Shown here: positions 43,227 through 51,463 of the stretch, one piece after another | How the letters are laid out: the number at the start of each line of letters is the position of its first letter | How positions within the stretch are numbered: position 1 is the first letter of the stretch | Assembly (NCBI GenBank): GCA_028112705.1 | Contig: JAOGYN010000003.1 | Coordinates: 115,511-179,510 of the forward strand | DNA: 64,000 nucleotides | Direction: 5' to 3' | Source: GCA-002712045 sp028112705 | GTDB taxonomy: Bacteria; Pseudomonadota; Alphaproteobacteria; Rhodobacterales; Rhodobacteraceae | The notes under the pieces: generated by a model | Databases searched by the model: none | What the model saw: the letters and a program-made list of their open reading frames with translations, nothing else | Told to the model about the DNA's origin: nothing | Program-made: the position numbers and the translations under genes

Positions 43227-43655
43227 ATGACACACACCCGATACGCTTTTATAAAAGCTAAATGGCATTCAAATATTGTGGATCGTTCTTTGGACGGTTT
43301 TTTTGAAGTCATACCAAAAGATCAAATTGATATTTATGATGTCCCAGGGGCTTTAGAGCTACCACTTATGGCAAAATCACTTGCTGAAACTGGTAAGTAT
43401 TCAGTTATAGTTGCTGCTGCATTTGTTGTAGATGGTGGTATTTATAGGCATGATTTTGTTGCTCAAGCAGTTGTTGATGGTTTGGTAAGAGCAAGCATGG
43501 ATACTAATATCCCAATTTTGTCTATTTCTCTAACACCACATCAGTATCAGGAAACTGAATTTCATGATAAAGTTTTTCAAAGTCATTTTAAAGAAAAAGG
43601 TCGCGAGGCGGCAAATGCGGCTTTAGGTATAATTGAAGCTCGAAGTACAATTTAA
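43227..43655 (+). CDS. ribH: 6,7-dimethyl-8-ribityllumazine synthase, RibH2 type
   Basis: Penultimate enzyme of riboflavin synthesis. YAFIKAKWHSNIVDRSLDGF, DVPGALELPLMAKSL, GGIYRHDFVAQAVVDGL and ILSISLTPHQYQE match the type II (RibH2) enzymes of Rhizobiales and Rhodobacterales, which form decamers and are often regulated apart from the main rib genes. At 142 residues it is slightly short. GGAAGGGAAA precedes the ATG. It is the only gene under the FMN riboswitch here. Confidence 0.93.
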   Translation: MTHTRYAFIKAKWHSNIVDRSLDGFFEVIPKDQIDIYDVPGALELPLMAKSLAETGKYSVIVAAAFVVDGGIYRHDFVAQAVVDGLVRASMDTNIPILSISLTPHQYQETEFHDKVFQSHFKEKGREAANAALGIIEARSTI

Positions 43656-43796
43656 TTTAGGTTATTCTAGGGCTCCTGTTATAAAATAATTCAAAGCACC
43701 GGTTTTATTCAAAAACTAGTGTAATATGGAGTTCTATTTTGTTAAGTCTAGTAACTAACAGATTTGCAAATCTATTTTACGAAGTACGGTCTCTAA

Positions 43797-45092
43797 ATGA
43801 AAAAGATTAAACGCTCCTTTGCCTTATGGTGCTATTATCAGTTGATGAAGCGAGCAGATAGACATGTCGAACGTCGGCTTAGGTCAAGACTTTTGATGGG
43901 AAAAGAGGACCCAGAAAGATTAGAAGAAAGATTAGGGATATCATTAGCTGAAAGGCCAACTGGCAATTTGATTTGGTTTCATGCAGCCAGTGTTGGCGAG
44001 TCATTGTCTCTGGTGGAATTAATTAAACGAATTTCCTCTTCACAACCTGATTATAATTTTCTGATTACAACTGGAACTATTACTTCAGCTAAATTAATTT
44101 TATCTCGATTGCCAAGTAATGCTGTTCATCAGTATATACCTGTGGACACACCAAGAGCTGTTGAAAAATTTTTAGATAGATGGAGGCCTAGTTTAGCTAT
44201 TTGGACTGAAAGTGAATTTTGGCCAAACCTTATTAGCTTCACCTCTGCCCGAGACATCCCTATGATTCTAATAAATGCTAGAATCTCAGAAAAATCATAT
44301 AGAAGATGGCGATTTTTTAAAAAATCTTTAAAAAATCTTATAGAGAAATTTAACTATTCTCTTATCCAAGATGAAAAAACTGTAAAGTATTTTTCTAAAA
44401 TTGGTATTTCCAGTAATAACTTTGAGTTAACTGGAACATTAAAGGAAGGCTCAGCTGCACTTCCTCATTCCGAAATTGAACAGGTGGAAATTTCAAAGCA
44501 AATTTTGAACAGGCCTGTTTGGTTAGCCGCGTCAACACATGAGGGTGAGGAAAAATTAATTGCTGCTGCGCATAGACATGCATCTAAGGCTTCACAAGGC
44601 CTTTTATTAATAATTGTTCCAAGACACCCTGAAAGAGGTCTAGAAATAGCATCCATCTTGGCAAAAGAAAATTTTAAAATCTGCTTAAGGTCAAAGAAAG
44701 ATAAAATTTCGTCTGATACGCAAATCTATATAGCTGACACTTTAGGAGAGTTGGGGCTCTGGTATCGAGTTGCACCTGTCTCGTTTGTTGGTGGTTCGTT
44801 TGTTCCTATTGGGGGACATAATCCATTTGAACCAGCAGCATTGGGTTCAGCAATATTACATGGTCCTTATGTTGAGAATTTTAAAGAAATTTATAACCGG
44901 TTAAATGTAGCTGGAGCAGCTGTTAAGATTGAAGAGGCATCAGAGTTAGGTGTTAAATTAATTGAGACCCTTTCTCCAGAGAATGCTGCAAAATTGGCTC
45001 AATCGGCTTGGGAAGTATCTTCAAACGGTGCAGAAATTACTGACAGAGCGATAAAATTAATTTATGAAAATTTATCGCTGGGAGATCTTTAA
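43797..45092 (+). CDS. waaA: 3-deoxy-D-manno-octulosonic acid (Kdo) transferase
   Basis: Membrane-associated glycosyltransferase (family 30) that adds Kdo to lipid IVA in lipopolysaccharide synthesis. GKEDPERLEERLG and WFHAASVGESLS are the hallmark N-terminal blocks with the catalytic glutamate; PVDTPRAVEKFLDRWRPSL, WTESEFWPNLI, IIVPRHPERG and SFVGGSFVPIGGHNPFEPA follow. At 431 residues it is normal. Shine-Dalgarno is weak. lpxK starts within its stop codon (TAATG). Confidence 0.95.
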   Translation: MKKIKRSFALWCYYQLMKRADRHVERRLRSRLLMGKEDPERLEERLGISLAERPTGNLIWFHAASVGESLSLVELIKRISSSQPDYNFLITTGTITSAKLILSRLPSNAVHQYIPVDTPRAVEKFLDRWRPSLAIWTESEFWPNLISFTSARDIPMILINARISEKSYRRWRFFKKSLKNLIEKFNYSLIQDEKTVKYFSKIGISSNNFELTGTLKEGSAALPHSEIEQVEISKQILNRPVWLAASTHEGEEKLIAAAHRHASKASQGLLLIIVPRHPERGLEIASILAKENFKICLRSKKDKISSDTQIYIADTLGELGLWYRVAPVSFVGGSFVPIGGHNPFEPAALGSAILHGPYVENFKEIYNRLNVAGAAVKIEEASELGVKLIETLSPENAAKLAQSAWEVSSNGAEITDRAIKLIYENLSLGDL

Positions 45093-46090
45093 TGCGTGCA
45101 CCTAAATTTTGGGAGAATGATAGAGCTTCGCCAGGGGTCTTATCAAACCTGCTATCACCGATCTCATGGTTTTGGATGTTTGGCACTATGTTAAGAATGA
45201 GGAGAGTTCCTAAAAAGATCAATGTACCCGTAATGTGTGTTGGCAATATTAATTTAGGGGGTGTGGGAAAGACCCCTAGTGTTATAGCTATAGTAGAAAA
45301 ACTAAAAGCCAAAGGTTTGACCCCCCATATTATCTCTAGAGGTTATGGGGGAAAGTTGACGGGACCTGTGTTGGTTACTAAAAACTTTAATTCAGACGAA
45401 GTCGGAGATGAGCCGCTGTTACTTTCAGCCTTTGCTCCAACGTGGGTTTCAAAAGATCGGGTTGAGGGAACGAGAGCAGCGATTGAAAATGGTTGTGATA
45501 TTATTATTTTAGATGATGGTTTTCAAAATGGATCTTTGCATAAGGATTTCTCAATAATAGTAGTTGATGCAAAGGTTGGTTTTGGAAATGAAAAAATATT
45601 CCCAGCTGGTCCATTGAGGGAACCTGTGAAGGTTGCTTTTAAAAGAGCTGACCTGATAATTTTAATTGGAAAGAATGAAGATAAAGAAAGTTTTAAAAAA
45701 CTACATGAACCATTTTCTTTATCAGTCTGCAGCGCATATTTGGAAACTATTAAGATGGGAATGGATTGGAAAGATACCCGGGTCTTAGCATTCGCTGGTA
45801 TTGGTTATCCTGAAAAATTTTTTGAAAGCTTAAAGAATCTTGGTGCTATTGTAGTAAAAGAGGTTGCGTTATCTGATCACGCAAAGTTGACCAAGAAATT
45901 AATACAAAGATTAGAAATGGAGGCAAAAAAATATAATGCTATGTTGGTAACTACAGAAAAAGATGCCGTACGCTTGCCAACTGAATATAAACATGAGGTT
46001 TTAACCCTTCCAGTAAGGTTAGTAATTGATGATTGGAAAATAATTGATCAGAAATTAGAAAAAATAATTCAAGAGTTTGAAAAAAAATAA
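45092..46090 (+). CDS. lpxK: Tetraacyldisaccharide 4'-kinase
   Basis: Inner-membrane kinase that phosphorylates the lipid A disaccharide at the 4' position. VMCVGNINLGGVGKTP contains the Walker A at about 55-62; HIISRGYGGKL, VGDEPLLLSA, IILDDGFQN and TTEKDAVRLP are family blocks. An N-terminal hydrophobic segment (about 22-34) anchors it. At 332 residues it is normal. Translation is coupled with waaA through TAATG. Confidence 0.95.
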   Translation: MRAPKFWENDRASPGVLSNLLSPISWFWMFGTMLRMRRVPKKINVPVMCVGNINLGGVGKTPSVIAIVEKLKAKGLTPHIISRGYGGKLTGPVLVTKNFNSDEVGDEPLLLSAFAPTWVSKDRVEGTRAAIENGCDIIILDDGFQNGSLHKDFSIIVVDAKVGFGNEKIFPAGPLREPVKVAFKRADLIILIGKNEDKESFKKLHEPFSLSVCSAYLETIKMGMDWKDTRVLAFAGIGYPEKFFESLKNLGAIVVKEVALSDHAKLTKKLIQRLEMEAKKYNAMLVTTEKDAVRLPTEYKHEVLTLPVRLVIDDWKIIDQKLEKIIQEFEKK

Positions 46091-46185
46091 ATCACAATCA
46101 CAATACTGGATAAAGTTTCCAAATTTCTAATATTTATTACGTTTATATGCACATTGATTATTATAGAAAATAACCACTATCAGGA

Positions 46186-46211
46186 ATTAAAAATTAAGTC
46201 TTTTAACTTAA
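46186..46211 (-). terminator. Weak candidate terminator at the P450 end
   Basis: TTAAGT (46194-46199) and ACTTAA (46206-46211) form a 6-bp stem with a 6-nt loop that includes the P450 stop region. On the minus strand it is followed by TTTTTAATT. The stem is AT-rich and thus unstable, so termination efficiency is doubtful. The 112-bp gap between lpxK and the P450 holds nothing else I can see. Confidence 0.35.
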
Positions 46212-47462
46212 AGTTATATTAATGGGTAATTCTTTTATTCCGCTTACAAAATTGGATCGCAAGTACTTATGTGGTGCAATCTGCTGGATAGATTTTATTC
46301 TCTTTGATAGTTCTTGGAAAAGGCAACGCACTTCTAATCTTGCTAGCCATATTCCTAAACAAATATGTGGTCCGCCCTGTCCAAACGATTGATGTTTATT
46401 TGGTTTGCGATATAAATCTACCTCGAAAGGGTTCTCGAATGTATTTGGATCCCTATTCCCTGATGCAAACCAGTATAAAACTTTGTCCCCTTCTCTTATA
46501 AATTTGTTATGGATTTCAAAATCTTCAGTAGCGGTTCTTCTGAAATAATTTACAGGGCTAGCCCAGCGGATTATTTCATCTGGCGCTGTTTCCCACACTA
46601 ATGGATCATTTTTCATTTGATTTAATAATTCTGGCTGATGGCATAATGCATGAATGCCCGCAGCTATTGAATACCTGGTCGTATCATTCCCCGCTGCCAC
46701 AAGTTGGCAAAAAAAGTTTTTAAATTCAGTTTCTGATATTTTTGAGCCATCTTCAGAGGGTTGTAAAATCATGTGTAAAATCCCGTCTGTTTCACCAGCT
46801 TTTGATTTTTTTTCCATTAAAGTTTTGGCATATTCGTATAATTTAGCTCCTGCTGGTGAATTATGGGGCATCATGCGAAATTCATTAGTATCTAGTTTAT
46901 CTAGTACGTGATCTGTAAAATCTGGATCAGTATTTGCAATGAGGGCATCACCTTTTTCTACCAACCAGGGTAGGTCCTCTTCAGGTATCCCAAGTATACG
47001 ACCCAACATTCGCATAGGCAATTCCCGAGCGATTTTTTTTGTAGCATCAAAACTACCCATTGGTAAGGTGACATCAAGAATGTCAGAACATAAACTACGA
47101 ATGCTTTCTTCAAATTTCATTATCACGGGCCCTGAAAAAGCCTTTGCAACTTTCATTCTTGAGTTTCTGTGTTCAAAGCCATCGACTTCTTGAAATGTAC
47201 GTCTAGCCATATATTCTTCATAACTCTGATCTTCCATTCTGATGCCTTGCGCTGAAGTAAAGATTTTGGTATTTCCTATCATCGAAGAAATATCCTTGTG
47301 TCTAGTTATAGACCAAAATCCTTTACCGCCGTTATAGTTTGTCCAATGAACTGGGTCATCAGCGCGTAATCTTTCAAATGTATTATATGGGACACCAGAA
47401 GAAAATGTATCATGGCTTGTTAAGTCGGAGTATGGGTCATCTACTGGATGCCAAATTGTCAT
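46203..47462 (-). CDS. Cytochrome P450
   Basis: Bacterial soluble P450 of the CYP101/CYP108-type class. The I-helix oxygen-binding AAGNDTTRYSIAAG, the K-helix EIIRW (ExxR), and the heme-binding FGQGGPHICLGIWLAR with C368 are all intact. Its 419 residues have no membrane anchor. It is the last gene of the catabolic island and follows the SDR with a 72-bp gap. Dedicated ferredoxin and reductase genes are absent nearby; the PDR-type reductase of the oxygenase might or might not serve it. Substrate is unknown but is likely an aromatic or alicyclic acid. Confidence 0.92.
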   Translation of the reverse strand: MTIWHPVDDPYSDLTSHDTFSSGVPYNTFERLRADDPVHWTNYNGGKGFWSITRHKDISSMIGNTKIFTSAQGIRMEDQSYEEYMARRTFQEVDGFEHRNSRMKVAKAFSGPVIMKFEESIRSLCSDILDVTLPMGSFDATKKIARELPMRMLGRILGIPEEDLPWLVEKGDALIANTDPDFTDHVLDKLDTNEFRMMPHNSPAGAKLYEYAKTLMEKKSKAGETDGILHMILQPSEDGSKISETEFKNFFCQLVAAGNDTTRYSIAAGIHALCHQPELLNQMKNDPLVWETAPDEIIRWASPVNYFRRTATEDFEIHNKFIREGDKVLYWFASGNRDPNTFENPFEVDLYRKPNKHQSFGQGGPHICLGIWLARLEVRCLFQELSKRIKSIQQIAPHKYLRSNFVSGIKELPINITLS

Positions 47463-47534
47463 TTAAAAAATCCTATGATATTGTTGTATTCAAGCAATTT
47501 AAAAATTGATTGAAGTTATATATTGAAATGTTAT

Positions 47535-48260
47535 TTATGTTCCTAATCCTTTGAGACTGGTGCCTCCACAAACATATAGTATCTGACCAGTCACGAAGCT
47601 TGATTTATTATCTAAAAAGAATTCTACAGCGTGTGCTATGTCTTCGGCAGTTCCAATTCGACCGACTGGAATATTATCAGAAATTTCTTGCTGAAGCTCC
47701 CCATCTTTTGGAACTAAGTCCCAGAAATTTTGAGTAAGTACTGGACCTGGCGCAATAACATTTACTGTTATATTGTTTTCAGCAAGCTCTAAGGCCCAAG
47801 TTCTGGCTAAACCATGAATACCGGCTTTAGTAGCGGCGTACGCAGAACGGGTAGGCATGCCCATCGAAGCCCTAGAGCTAATGAATACGATCCTACCATT
47901 TTTATCATTTATCATGTTTGGCAATATTGCTTGAGTTAACGCAATCGGTGCTGCTAAGTGTATATGACTCAGAGTTAAAACGTCAATTGTTTCAACTTTC
48001 GAGAGCAAATTTGGTAAAATAATTCCAGCATTATGTACTACGCTGTTTATTTTATGCTCAGAACTTATTAAGTCAGCTGCTTTTTTTGTTTGCTTTTCGT
48101 CTGTTAGATCAGCTTTATAACCATATAAATTTTCATGTAACCAATTAGGCATCTCCAAACCGAGCGTTATAACTCTTTCGCCCTTAGCTAAAAGACTTTT
48201 AGCTATTGAAGCACCTATTCCAGAAGTACCACCAGTAATTAAAGTTGTTTTAGTTTTCAT
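47535..48260 (-). CDS. Short-chain dehydrogenase/reductase
   Basis: Classical SDR with the NAD(P) motif TGGTSGIG at residues 9-16, NAG (VVHNAGII), the catalytic serine in VFISSRAS and YAATKAG (Y-x3-K). All catalytic residues are present, unlike the SDR half of the nearby fusion. I chose ATG 48260 with GGAT upstream; ATG 48272 is an alternative that would overlap the cyclase gene. It is 242 residues long. Likely oxidises or reduces an alcohol/ketone intermediate of the pathway. Confidence 0.88.
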   Translation of the reverse strand: MKTKTTLITGGTSGIGASIAKSLLAKGERVITLGLEMPNWLHENLYGYKADLTDEKQTKKAADLISSEHKINSVVHNAGIILPNLLSKVETIDVLTLSHIHLAAPIALTQAILPNMINDKNGRIVFISSRASMGMPTRSAYAATKAGIHGLARTWALELAENNITVNVIAPGPVLTQNFWDLVPKDGELQQEISDNIPVGRIGTAEDIAHAVEFFLDNKSSFVTGQILYVCGGTSLKGLGT

Positions 48261-48264
48261 GATT

Positions 48265-49053
48265 TTATCCATCAACTAATGCTAATACTCTAAGCGGGCT
48301 TCCAGAACCCTTTTCTATTTTTAGGGGATTTGCTATTATAATGCTACCAAAAGTGGGTAACTTATCTAAATTTTTTAAACACTGAAGGCCATATCGACCA
48401 TTACCATGCAGAATAGAATGGGCAGGAAGCGGAGGATCAAAATCAAAAGCTTGTCCTGCATCAGTGCCAATTGTTTCAACTGCTAGCCCTATACAATCAC
48501 GCTCAAAAACTAAAAATTCAATAGCTGATTTATCTGGGCCAGGTGAGTGAGCTCCATCTTTTTGCATATTGAGATATTTTTCTGTCCCAACTAATTTGTA
48601 CCAATCAGTTCTTAAAGCAATCCAGTTCTTGGGAGGAATTTCTCCGTGAGTTTTTTCCCATTCTAATAAAAATTCTTTTGTAATTAAAAAATCTGGGTTA
48701 ATTGCAGATTCTTTACTAATATCTACCACAACAGCTGGTGCAACAAAGTTTTGTACAGGTATAGATTCCACAGTATTATTAGGTATATCTTTGCCAGTAA
48801 TCCAATGAGCAGGTGCATCAAAGTGAGTTCCTGTATGTTCATTCATTGAAATATTATTCCAATACCAAGCTGGGCCATTCTCGTCATATTCAGACAGGGT
48901 TTCCATTTTGAATTGTTCGCATTGACCAAATTCAGGGGGTAAGATGATTACAGGAAAATCAGAGCTCAGAGTATTAGATAGATCAATTATTTTCACTGTT
49001 TCTTCTGAGATTGCCTGTGCCAATTTTGTTAAAATTTTTGTTGATTCTTTCAT
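48265..49053 (-). CDS. Cyclase family protein (kynurenine formamidase-like hydrolase)
   Basis: Metal-dependent hydrolase of the cyclase/KynB superfamily. The signature is HTGTHFDAPAHWITG with H73, H77, D79 and H83 as metal ligands. DLSNTLSSDFPV near the N terminus and VETIGTDAGQA are also typical. At 262 residues it is normal length. It overlaps the fusion-gene stop by four bases (ATGA). In this context it may hydrolyse a lactone, amide or ester intermediate; the substrate is not evident. Confidence 0.88.
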   Translation of the reverse strand: MKESTKILTKLAQAISEETVKIIDLSNTLSSDFPVIILPPEFGQCEQFKMETLSEYDENGPAWYWNNISMNEHTGTHFDAPAHWITGKDIPNNTVESIPVQNFVAPAVVVDISKESAINPDFLITKEFLLEWEKTHGEIPPKNWIALRTDWYKLVGTEKYLNMQKDGAHSPGPDKSAIEFLVFERDCIGLAVETIGTDAGQAFDFDPPLPAHSILHGNGRYGLQCLKNLDKLPTFGSIIIANPLKIEKGSGSPLRVLALVDG

Positions 49054-50288
49054 TGGTTCATTTCCCTAATTGCTAGTAATGGATCCAACTTCCATTTTGA
49101 AAGAATATCTTTTGCAACATCACCGACTGTGCTAATTTCTTGACCGTTATTCAGAGCTTCGATTACAGTTTTTGCTATTTGCATATGCGAAATTTTTGGT
49201 GGCAATATATCTTGATGCCATTCATCATCTAATGGTCCAATTAATATACTATATACTTTGAGACCAGTTTTCCGCATTTCTGAACGTAGGCTATTTATTA
49301 ATGAGAGCCGTGCAGCAGAACTAGCTGCCATACTGGCATAATTCGGATGCCCAGTCAGTGAAAAAACTGATAGTAAATCGACGAATGCAATAGCAGGTCT
49401 TTCTTTGTCTCCCGAGCGTGCACTTAATACTGGACAAAATGCTTTAGCTAACCTTGAGAGCCCACTAACATTTATATCCATGGAATTTTGTAATTCTGTT
49501 ATTTTACCACTAAAAGCAACTGACCCAGGACGATTATAATAAGCGGTATTAATGACAATATCTATTTTTCCACCATATTGTTGAGCAACTTTTGTTACAC
49601 TTTTTGTGCTTAATAAATTTAAAGATACCATTTTTATTTTAGGATTATTTTTAAAACCCTGTTCTCCGTCAAAAAGCAAGTTCATATCACCATTTCCAAT
49701 ATAAATAGTTTCTGCTCCTGCCTTTATTAATGCTTTTGCCAATTCTTGGCCCATTTTGTTTCGCCCGTCTGATATCAACACGCGTCGATTTTTTGGAGAA
49801 ACCGTAAATTGCTTGTACTGATAATCATCTTCCATATTTGCGCTAGCCTTTCTTGGTAAAGCGAATAGTGCTGGGTTCCCACTACGGTCTAACATTATAT
49901 TGATTTTTAATTTATCGCCAATTTTTATATTATTATGTAAATGAGCAAAAGCAGTTGGCCCGGCATCTAATAAAATTGTTCCAATGCGCCAAGGAATGTG
50001 TTCCCGAAAGTAAAGATCACTCGTTGAGTGAATAGTTGTTTCAGCCAGTAGAATAGCTGATCTTTTTTGGGGTTTCCATATTAACTTACCCCAACATTTA
50101 GGACATCGATCTCTTGGAGGATATGTAGTTGACTGACAATCTTCACAAACTTGTAAAACAAAATTGCCTTGAGATGCGTGGCAAGACATAGCAAGCGCAG
50201 CACGACTTCGAATAGCTGGTGTGACTTGATTAATTTTCGATTTAATTAATGGGTTTTTTTTATTTGGGTTGCTCAGAGGTTTTATCAT
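49050..50288 (-). CDS. Zn-ribbon/OB-fold (DUF35) protein fused to a degenerate SDR domain
   Basis: Residues 44-150 form a DUF35 unit: a zinc ribbon with C48, C51, C62 and C65 (CEDC...CPKC), then an OB-fold. Residues 168-400 look like an SDR, but the glycine motif is degraded (SDGRNKMG, 173-180) and the catalytic Y-x3-K reads Y317-ASM-A321, so the lysine is missing. The SDR half is therefore probably structural or binding rather than catalytic. DUF35 proteins pair with thiolase-like enzymes, and the thiolase-like gene is immediately upstream with an ATGA overlap. One uninterrupted 412-codon frame makes a sequencing artefact unlikely. Confidence 0.85.
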   Translation of the reverse strand: MIKPLSNPNKKNPLIKSKINQVTPAIRSRAALAMSCHASQGNFVLQVCEDCQSTTYPPRDRCPKCWGKLIWKPQKRSAILLAETTIHSTSDLYFREHIPWRIGTILLDAGPTAFAHLHNNIKIGDKLKINIMLDRSGNPALFALPRKASANMEDDYQYKQFTVSPKNRRVLISDGRNKMGQELAKALIKAGAETIYIGNGDMNLLFDGEQGFKNNPKIKMVSLNLLSTKSVTKVAQQYGGKIDIVINTAYYNRPGSVAFSGKITELQNSMDINVSGLSRLAKAFCPVLSARSGDKERPAIAFVDLLSVFSLTGHPNYASMAASSAARLSLINSLRSEMRKTGLKVYSILIGPLDDEWHQDILPPKISHMQIAKTVIEALNNGQEISTVGDVAKDILSKWKLDPLLAIREMNQ

Positions 50289-51463
50289 CGAATGTTATCA
50301 GCTTCAATTACTGCAGCACCAGTGCAAACGCCACGGTCATAATTTACCATCCCAAAACCTGATATCAAACCTTTAGAAGATTTAGGTATTTGATCACCTA
50401 ACGGTTGTTTTATTGATTGACGCAATGCCTCTGTTACGTTTTGATAGCCACCAGCTGCTCCTGCTTGTCCAGCGGATAGCTGACCACCATTAGTATTTAA
50501 TGGAAGGGTGCCTGAAATAGTAAAGTCCGTTTTATTGATGAAATGTTTTATTTCTTCTCTTTTACAGAATCCTAAGTCCACTAGTTGCATTGCAACAATT
50601 AAGGGGTAGTCATCATAAACCTGTGCAAAGTTCATGTCATCTGGAGTGTAACCTGATGAATGCCAAAGATCGTCAACATCTTTAGCCCAACCTCCTCTAT
50701 ATTGAATAGGATCTTCTGAAAAAGCATTATGTCTTTCGATAGTACTGCAGATTTTTACAGTAGATAAATTAAGGTTTTCTGCTATTTCTGGGGTAGTAAC
50801 TATAAAAGCTTCTGCTCCGGCGCATGGCATGACACAATCAAAAAGATGTATTGGATCAGCAATTAACTTCGCCTCCATATATTGCTTCATATTTAATGGT
50901 TTTTTCATAAGCGCAAATGGATTAGATAGTGCATTTTCTCTTTGTGAAATCGCTATTTTGCCAAATTCTTTTCTGCTTAGGTCGAACTTTCGCATGTAGT
51001 TGTCGGTCATTATAGCAAATGTAGCGTTAGGGCCTCCCTGACCATATGGATAGGTCGCATCTTGGGAGAATCTAGAAAAATTCTCTAATGTTTTTTGAAA
51101 GCTATTAATATGATTTGTATCTGCAGCTACACATGCAATAATACTTGCGTCTCCCGCTTGCACGGCGCGGGCTGCTCTACGTATAGCCATTATTCCACTT
51201 GCACCACCTGTTGGAATATGATCCATCCATTTAGGCGTTAATCCAAGATGCTGTACAATCCCAACTACAGTATCTGGACCAGATGAAAAACTTGAAAATA
51301 TGATGCCATCAAAGTCTTTTGGTTTAAGACCTGTTTTTGAGTTTAATTCTTTCAAAGCAGCTCCTGCCCACCAATGAGCGGTTTCTGATGAAAACCTTTG
51401 ATATGGAATTGTGATTGGAGCACATAATGAAACTCCATCATATGACTTTTGCCTTTGTTTCAT
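50285..51463 (-). CDS. Thiolase-like (SCP-x/Ltp2-type) protein lacking the nucleophilic cysteine
   Basis: Thiolase fold of 392 residues of the lipid-transfer/SCP-x type. Where thiolases have the acylated cysteine (pattern GAC-x-S-G), this protein reads TGGASG (85-90), so the cysteine is glycine (G87). The C-terminal GHP block is NTNGGQLSAGQAGAAGG, without the histidine. Tyrosines in VYDDYPLIV and GGYQNVTEALRQ are kept. Ltp2-type retro-aldolases likewise lack the thiolase nucleophile and work with a DUF35 partner. I therefore predict side-chain cleavage of a hydroxyacyl-CoA rather than thiolysis; this is inference. Overlaps its neighbours by ATGA on both sides. Confidence 0.82.
   Translation of the reverse strand: MKQRQKSYDGVSLCAPITIPYQRFSSETAHWWAGAALKELNSKTGLKPKDFDGIIFSSFSSGPDTVVGIVQHLGLTPKWMDHIPTGGASGIMAIRRAARAVQAGDASIIACVAADTNHINSFQKTLENFSRFSQDATYPYGQGGPNATFAIMTDNYMRKFDLSRKEFGKIAISQRENALSNPFALMKKPLNMKQYMEAKLIADPIHLFDCVMPCAGAEAFIVTTPEIAENLNLSTVKICSTIERHNAFSEDPIQYRGGWAKDVDDLWHSSGYTPDDMNFAQVYDDYPLIVAMQLVDLGFCKREEIKHFINKTDFTISGTLPLNTNGGQLSAGQAGAAGGYQNVTEALRQSIKQPLGDQIPKSSKGLISGFGMVNYDRGVCTGAAVIEADNIR

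Noticed and set aside
43760..43773. 14-bp palindrome AGATTTGCAAATCT upstream of waaA as an operator
   Set aside because: Several palindromes of this length are expected by chance in 64 kb of AT-rich DNA and nothing else supports it.
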